A stretch of 41,592 nucleotides of DNA from Aureobasidium sp. EXF-3400. Its lineage: Eukaryota; Ascomycota; Dothideomycetes; Dothideales; Saccotheciaceae. Position numbers and translations under genes: made by a program. Where the stretch lies: assembly GCA_024195585.1 (NCBI GenBank), contig SWBL01000400.1, forward strand, positions 1 to 41,592, given 5' to 3'. Below, one piece after another: positions 38,956 through 41,592 of the stretch. Numbering within the stretch: the first letter of the stretch is position 1; the number at the start of each line of letters is the position of its first letter. Under the pieces are notes generated by a model that was given only the letters and a program-made list of their open reading frames with translations, made no database searches and was not told the DNA's origin.

Positions 38956-39611
38956 GTTGGCGGTTGTTTGGTTGTTGATGGTAGATGAGTAGTGAAGGTT
39001 GTTGATGTGACTTTGAGTCTGAATGGCTTGAGTGTATGAGAAGATGTGGATGTTTTGTTGAGGGTTGGAAGTTGAGTTGGGAGGTTTATAAACAAGAGAG
39101 GAAGAAGAGAGCGCGGAAGACGCCGTGTTGGACCTTCCGTTTGCACACATGTGACGGCGACGATGAGGACGCTGCGTTGTGGCTTTGTGCATTGGCGAGT
39201 GAGTGACAGGGAAGGTGCTCCTCACTTCGACACAGCGCTGTGACAATTTCAGCCAACTCCATCACACGGTGCTTTCGAGACCTCAAAGTCTTCTTCACTC
39301 TTTTGACCTCTGAACCTCCCGATGCCCATTTCACTTAGTGACATCCTTAGGAAAATTCCTTCGCAGCTTTGTGCATAGTGTCAACTTTTTGTTAGTCACA
39401 CGATAGTCAGTCATCCAATCTGAGCCATGGGCTTACCCTCAGCTCAAGAATATCACCACAAACCAAGAAGACTAGTAAGATGAGAAAAATGTGTGTTTAA
39501 TAGTAAATCTACCTACCAATCATAGATACAGCACGCTCCAAACAATGGTCTCAGCGATGGTATCCTTTTTGTGTCCGTGTCAACGCCATGAAGTCTTCGT
39601 CAAATGCCCCT
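38956..39611. other. Upstream region of the HSP12-type gene
   Basis: About 650 bp between the HSP12-type start and the ThrRS stop, both on the minus strand. It contains the TATA element at 39085-39090 and the ThrRS 3' UTR. One AGGGG/CCCCT stress-element-like site lies at 39606-39611, at the far edge and perhaps too distant to matter. Confidence 0.45.
39085..39090 (-). promoter_or_regulatory. TATA box of the HSP12-type gene
   Basis: TATAAA on the minus strand, 130 bp upstream of the ATG at 38955, within GTTTATAAACC. Stress-inducible fungal genes usually have TATA promoters, so the position and gene type agree. Confidence 0.5.
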
Positions 39612-41592
39612 TTACAGCTCAGTCTTGAGCTTTCTCTCATCTCTCAAAGCCTCCATCTTCTGGACAGCGACATCGAGAGGAATGAGTTCACCCAACTTCT
39701 GAGTCTCAGGGTCATCTCTGTTTCTGATGTTGACGGTGCGAGACTCCTTCTCCTGGGCACCGACAACGAAGATGAAGTTATATTGAGCCAGTTGACCAGT
39801 ACGGATCTTCTTTTGCATGGTGTTACCAGTGATATCAATGTCAGCGTGCATACCCTTGCCGCGGAACAAAGCCTGCAGCTCCTCGACGTAGTCGTTGACA
39901 GCGGGCATGACGGGGACGATGAGGATTTGGCGGGGCGAGAGCCAGAATGGCCACTTGCCGGCGAAGTGCTCGGTGAGAATGGCAATGAAACGCTCGAACG
40001 AACCGTAGATAGCACGGTGAATCATGACTGGGCGCTGGCAGCCAGGAGTCAATTCGCGACGGTAGCTGGCAGCACTCTTCTCGCCCTTCTCACTCTCGGC
40101 AGCAGGAGCAGCCTCAGTAGGCTTCTGTTCAAGGACAGGAGCCTTGACCTCATCACCCTTAGCCTTGGCCTCACCAGCTTCAGCACTGCGGTACTCAAGG
40201 TTGAATTGTTGAGGAAGCTGGAAGTCGAGTTGAATGGTGGCGCACTGGAACTCACGCTTAAGTGCGTCTGAGATGGTGATATCGATCTTGGGACCGTAGA
40301 AGGCACCATCACCAGGGTTGAGCTCCCACTGGGAACCACCACCAGCAACAAATTGATCAAGAGCCTTGGTAAGCTGGGCCTCAGCCTTGTCCCAGGTGGC
40401 AACATCACCAAGATGACCCTCAGGGCGGGTAGAGAGCTTCATCTTGAAGGTGAAACCGAACTTGCCATAGACGGTGCGGAGGAAGTCGAAGAGACCAAGA
40501 ATTTCAGACTCGACCTGGTCTTCGGTACAGAAGATGTGGGTGTCGTCCTGCTGGAAACGACGGACTCTGGTAAGACCGGTGAGGGCACCAGAAGCCTCGT
40601 TACGGTGAAGAACACCGAAGTCGGCAATTCTCATGGGCAGCTCTCTGTAACTGCGCTCACGGTGAGAGAAGAGCAAGCAGTGACCAGGGCAGTTCATGGG
40701 CTTCAAAGCCCACTGATCCTTCTCAACCTCGAAAGTGAACATGTCGTCCTTGTAGTGTTGCCAGTGACCAGACTGCTTCCAAAGGGCAGAGTTGTACATG
40801 TTGGGAGACATGACTTCTTGGTAACCACGGCTCCAGTATTCGTTGCGAAGGAAGCTCTGGAGGGCGTTGTAGATGATCATACCGTGGGGAAGGAAGAAGC
40901 ATGAACCGGGAGACATGTCGTGGAAGAAGAAGAGCTCTTGCTCCTTACCGATCTTGCGGTGGTCGCGTTTGGCAGCCTCCTCGAGGTACTTCTTGTGCTC
41001 AACCATCATAGCCTTGTCTGGGAAAGAGACACCGTAGATACGCTGAAGAGAGTCGTTCTTGGCATCACCGAGGAAGTAGGAAGCAGAGTTCTGTTGCGGA
41101 GTAAGTTTCGTAATTCACATATGTTCGTGCGTGCAACAACATACCTTCATGATGTTGAAAGCCTTGATTCTACCAGTGTGAGGAATGTGAGGACCTCTGC
41201 ACAAATCGATCAAGGGACCGCAACGGTAGACGGTGGTGCTGGTGCCATCGGGGATCTTGTCCTGAATGATGTGCTGCTTGTACTTGTTGTACTTGAACAT
41301 CTCAAGCAAGTCCTCCTTCTTCAGAGTAAGACGCTCGAAAGTCTGCTTCTCCTTGATTGCCTTCTCGGCGACCTTCTCCAGGGGCTTCCAGTCAGACTCC
41401 AGGACGGGCTCCTGGTTAGGGAGAGCCATCTCATAGTAGAAACCATCCTCGACAGGAGGACCAATGCACAAGCTGCAACCAAATCTTCTCTCGCAAGCCT
41501 CACCCAGAACGTGAGCACTCGAGTGCCAGAAGACCTTCTTTCCCTCGGGGTGTTCAAAGTCGAGCAATTCCAGCTTGCAGCTCTTCTCCAGA
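39612..41592 (-). CDS. Threonyl-tRNA synthetase, cytosolic type (5' end outside window)
   Basis: Two exons seen, 41145 to beyond 41592 and 39612-41090, joined in phase 0 by a 54-bp intron (GTATGT...CAACAG); about 640 residues lie in the window, the N-terminal TGS part being outside. The editing domain has HSSAH and CRGPH, the paired metal-site motifs that hydrolyse Ser-tRNA(Thr). The class II core follows: motif 1 region [20 protein letters not shown], motif 2 [20 protein letters not shown], and motif 3 [15 protein letters not shown]. The catalytic zinc ligands are Cys in MNCPGHC, His in DDTHIF and His in MIHRA. The C-terminal anticodon-binding domain runs from [10 protein letters not shown] to KLGELI. 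Between LEYRSAEAG and RPVMIHRAI lies a ~40-residue Ala/Glu/Lys-rich insertion absent from bacterial enzymes. The enzyme charges tRNA(Thr). Confidence 0.96.

Overview
The window is nuclear DNA of a filamentous ascomycete (Pezizomycotina; Dothideomycetes is my guess but cannot be proved here). Reasons: introns of about 50-95 bp with GTRNGT donors, CTRAY-like branch sites and YAG acceptors; C-rich third positions in housekeeping genes; and fungus-restricted families (Fig1, CFEM, Fungal_trans_2, fungal rhodopsin-like, HSP9/HSP12, Mto1/ApsB-type centrosomin). Splice models were built by hand from the sequence and checked for reading frame. Both ends are cut inside genes: serine hydroxymethyltransferase on the left and cytosolic-type threonyl-tRNA synthetase on the right.

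Layout. 1-23 kb is conserved and gene-dense: SHMT (partial), a possible 71-residue membrane peptide, a Fig1 claudin-like mating/Ca2+ protein, a LETM1-like mitochondrial protein, a SNIP1/Pml1 FHA splicing factor, an intronless amidoligase with a cysteine-rich tail, a 1539-residue Mto1/ApsB-type microtubule organiser, a 582-residue coiled-coil protein, an unrecognised 441+ residue protein and an F-box/YccV (FBXO21-like) protein. 23-38 kb is accessory: an orphan gene with a 14-codon tandem repeat in its last exon, a small secreted cysteine-containing protein with its broken paralogue about 2 kb upstream, a broken CFEM domain, two rhodopsin-like 7-TM genes, a frameshifted alpha/beta-hydrolase, an orphan gene, a MITE-like hairpin, dispersed repeats and a transcription-factor-like protein without a visible zinc cluster. 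38.4-41.6 kb returns to conserved genes: a four-exon HSP12-type stress gene and ThrRS.

How the genes relate. The housekeeping genes look independent. In the accessory part the most coherent unit is 22.9-25.7 kb: the secreted protein, its decayed paralogue, a copied upstream region and a divergently oriented CFEM relic together look like the remains of a secreted-protein locus undergoing duplication and decay. No PKS, NRPS, terpene synthase or other core enzyme is present, so I do not call a biosynthetic cluster. No tRNA, rRNA or CRISPR array was found.
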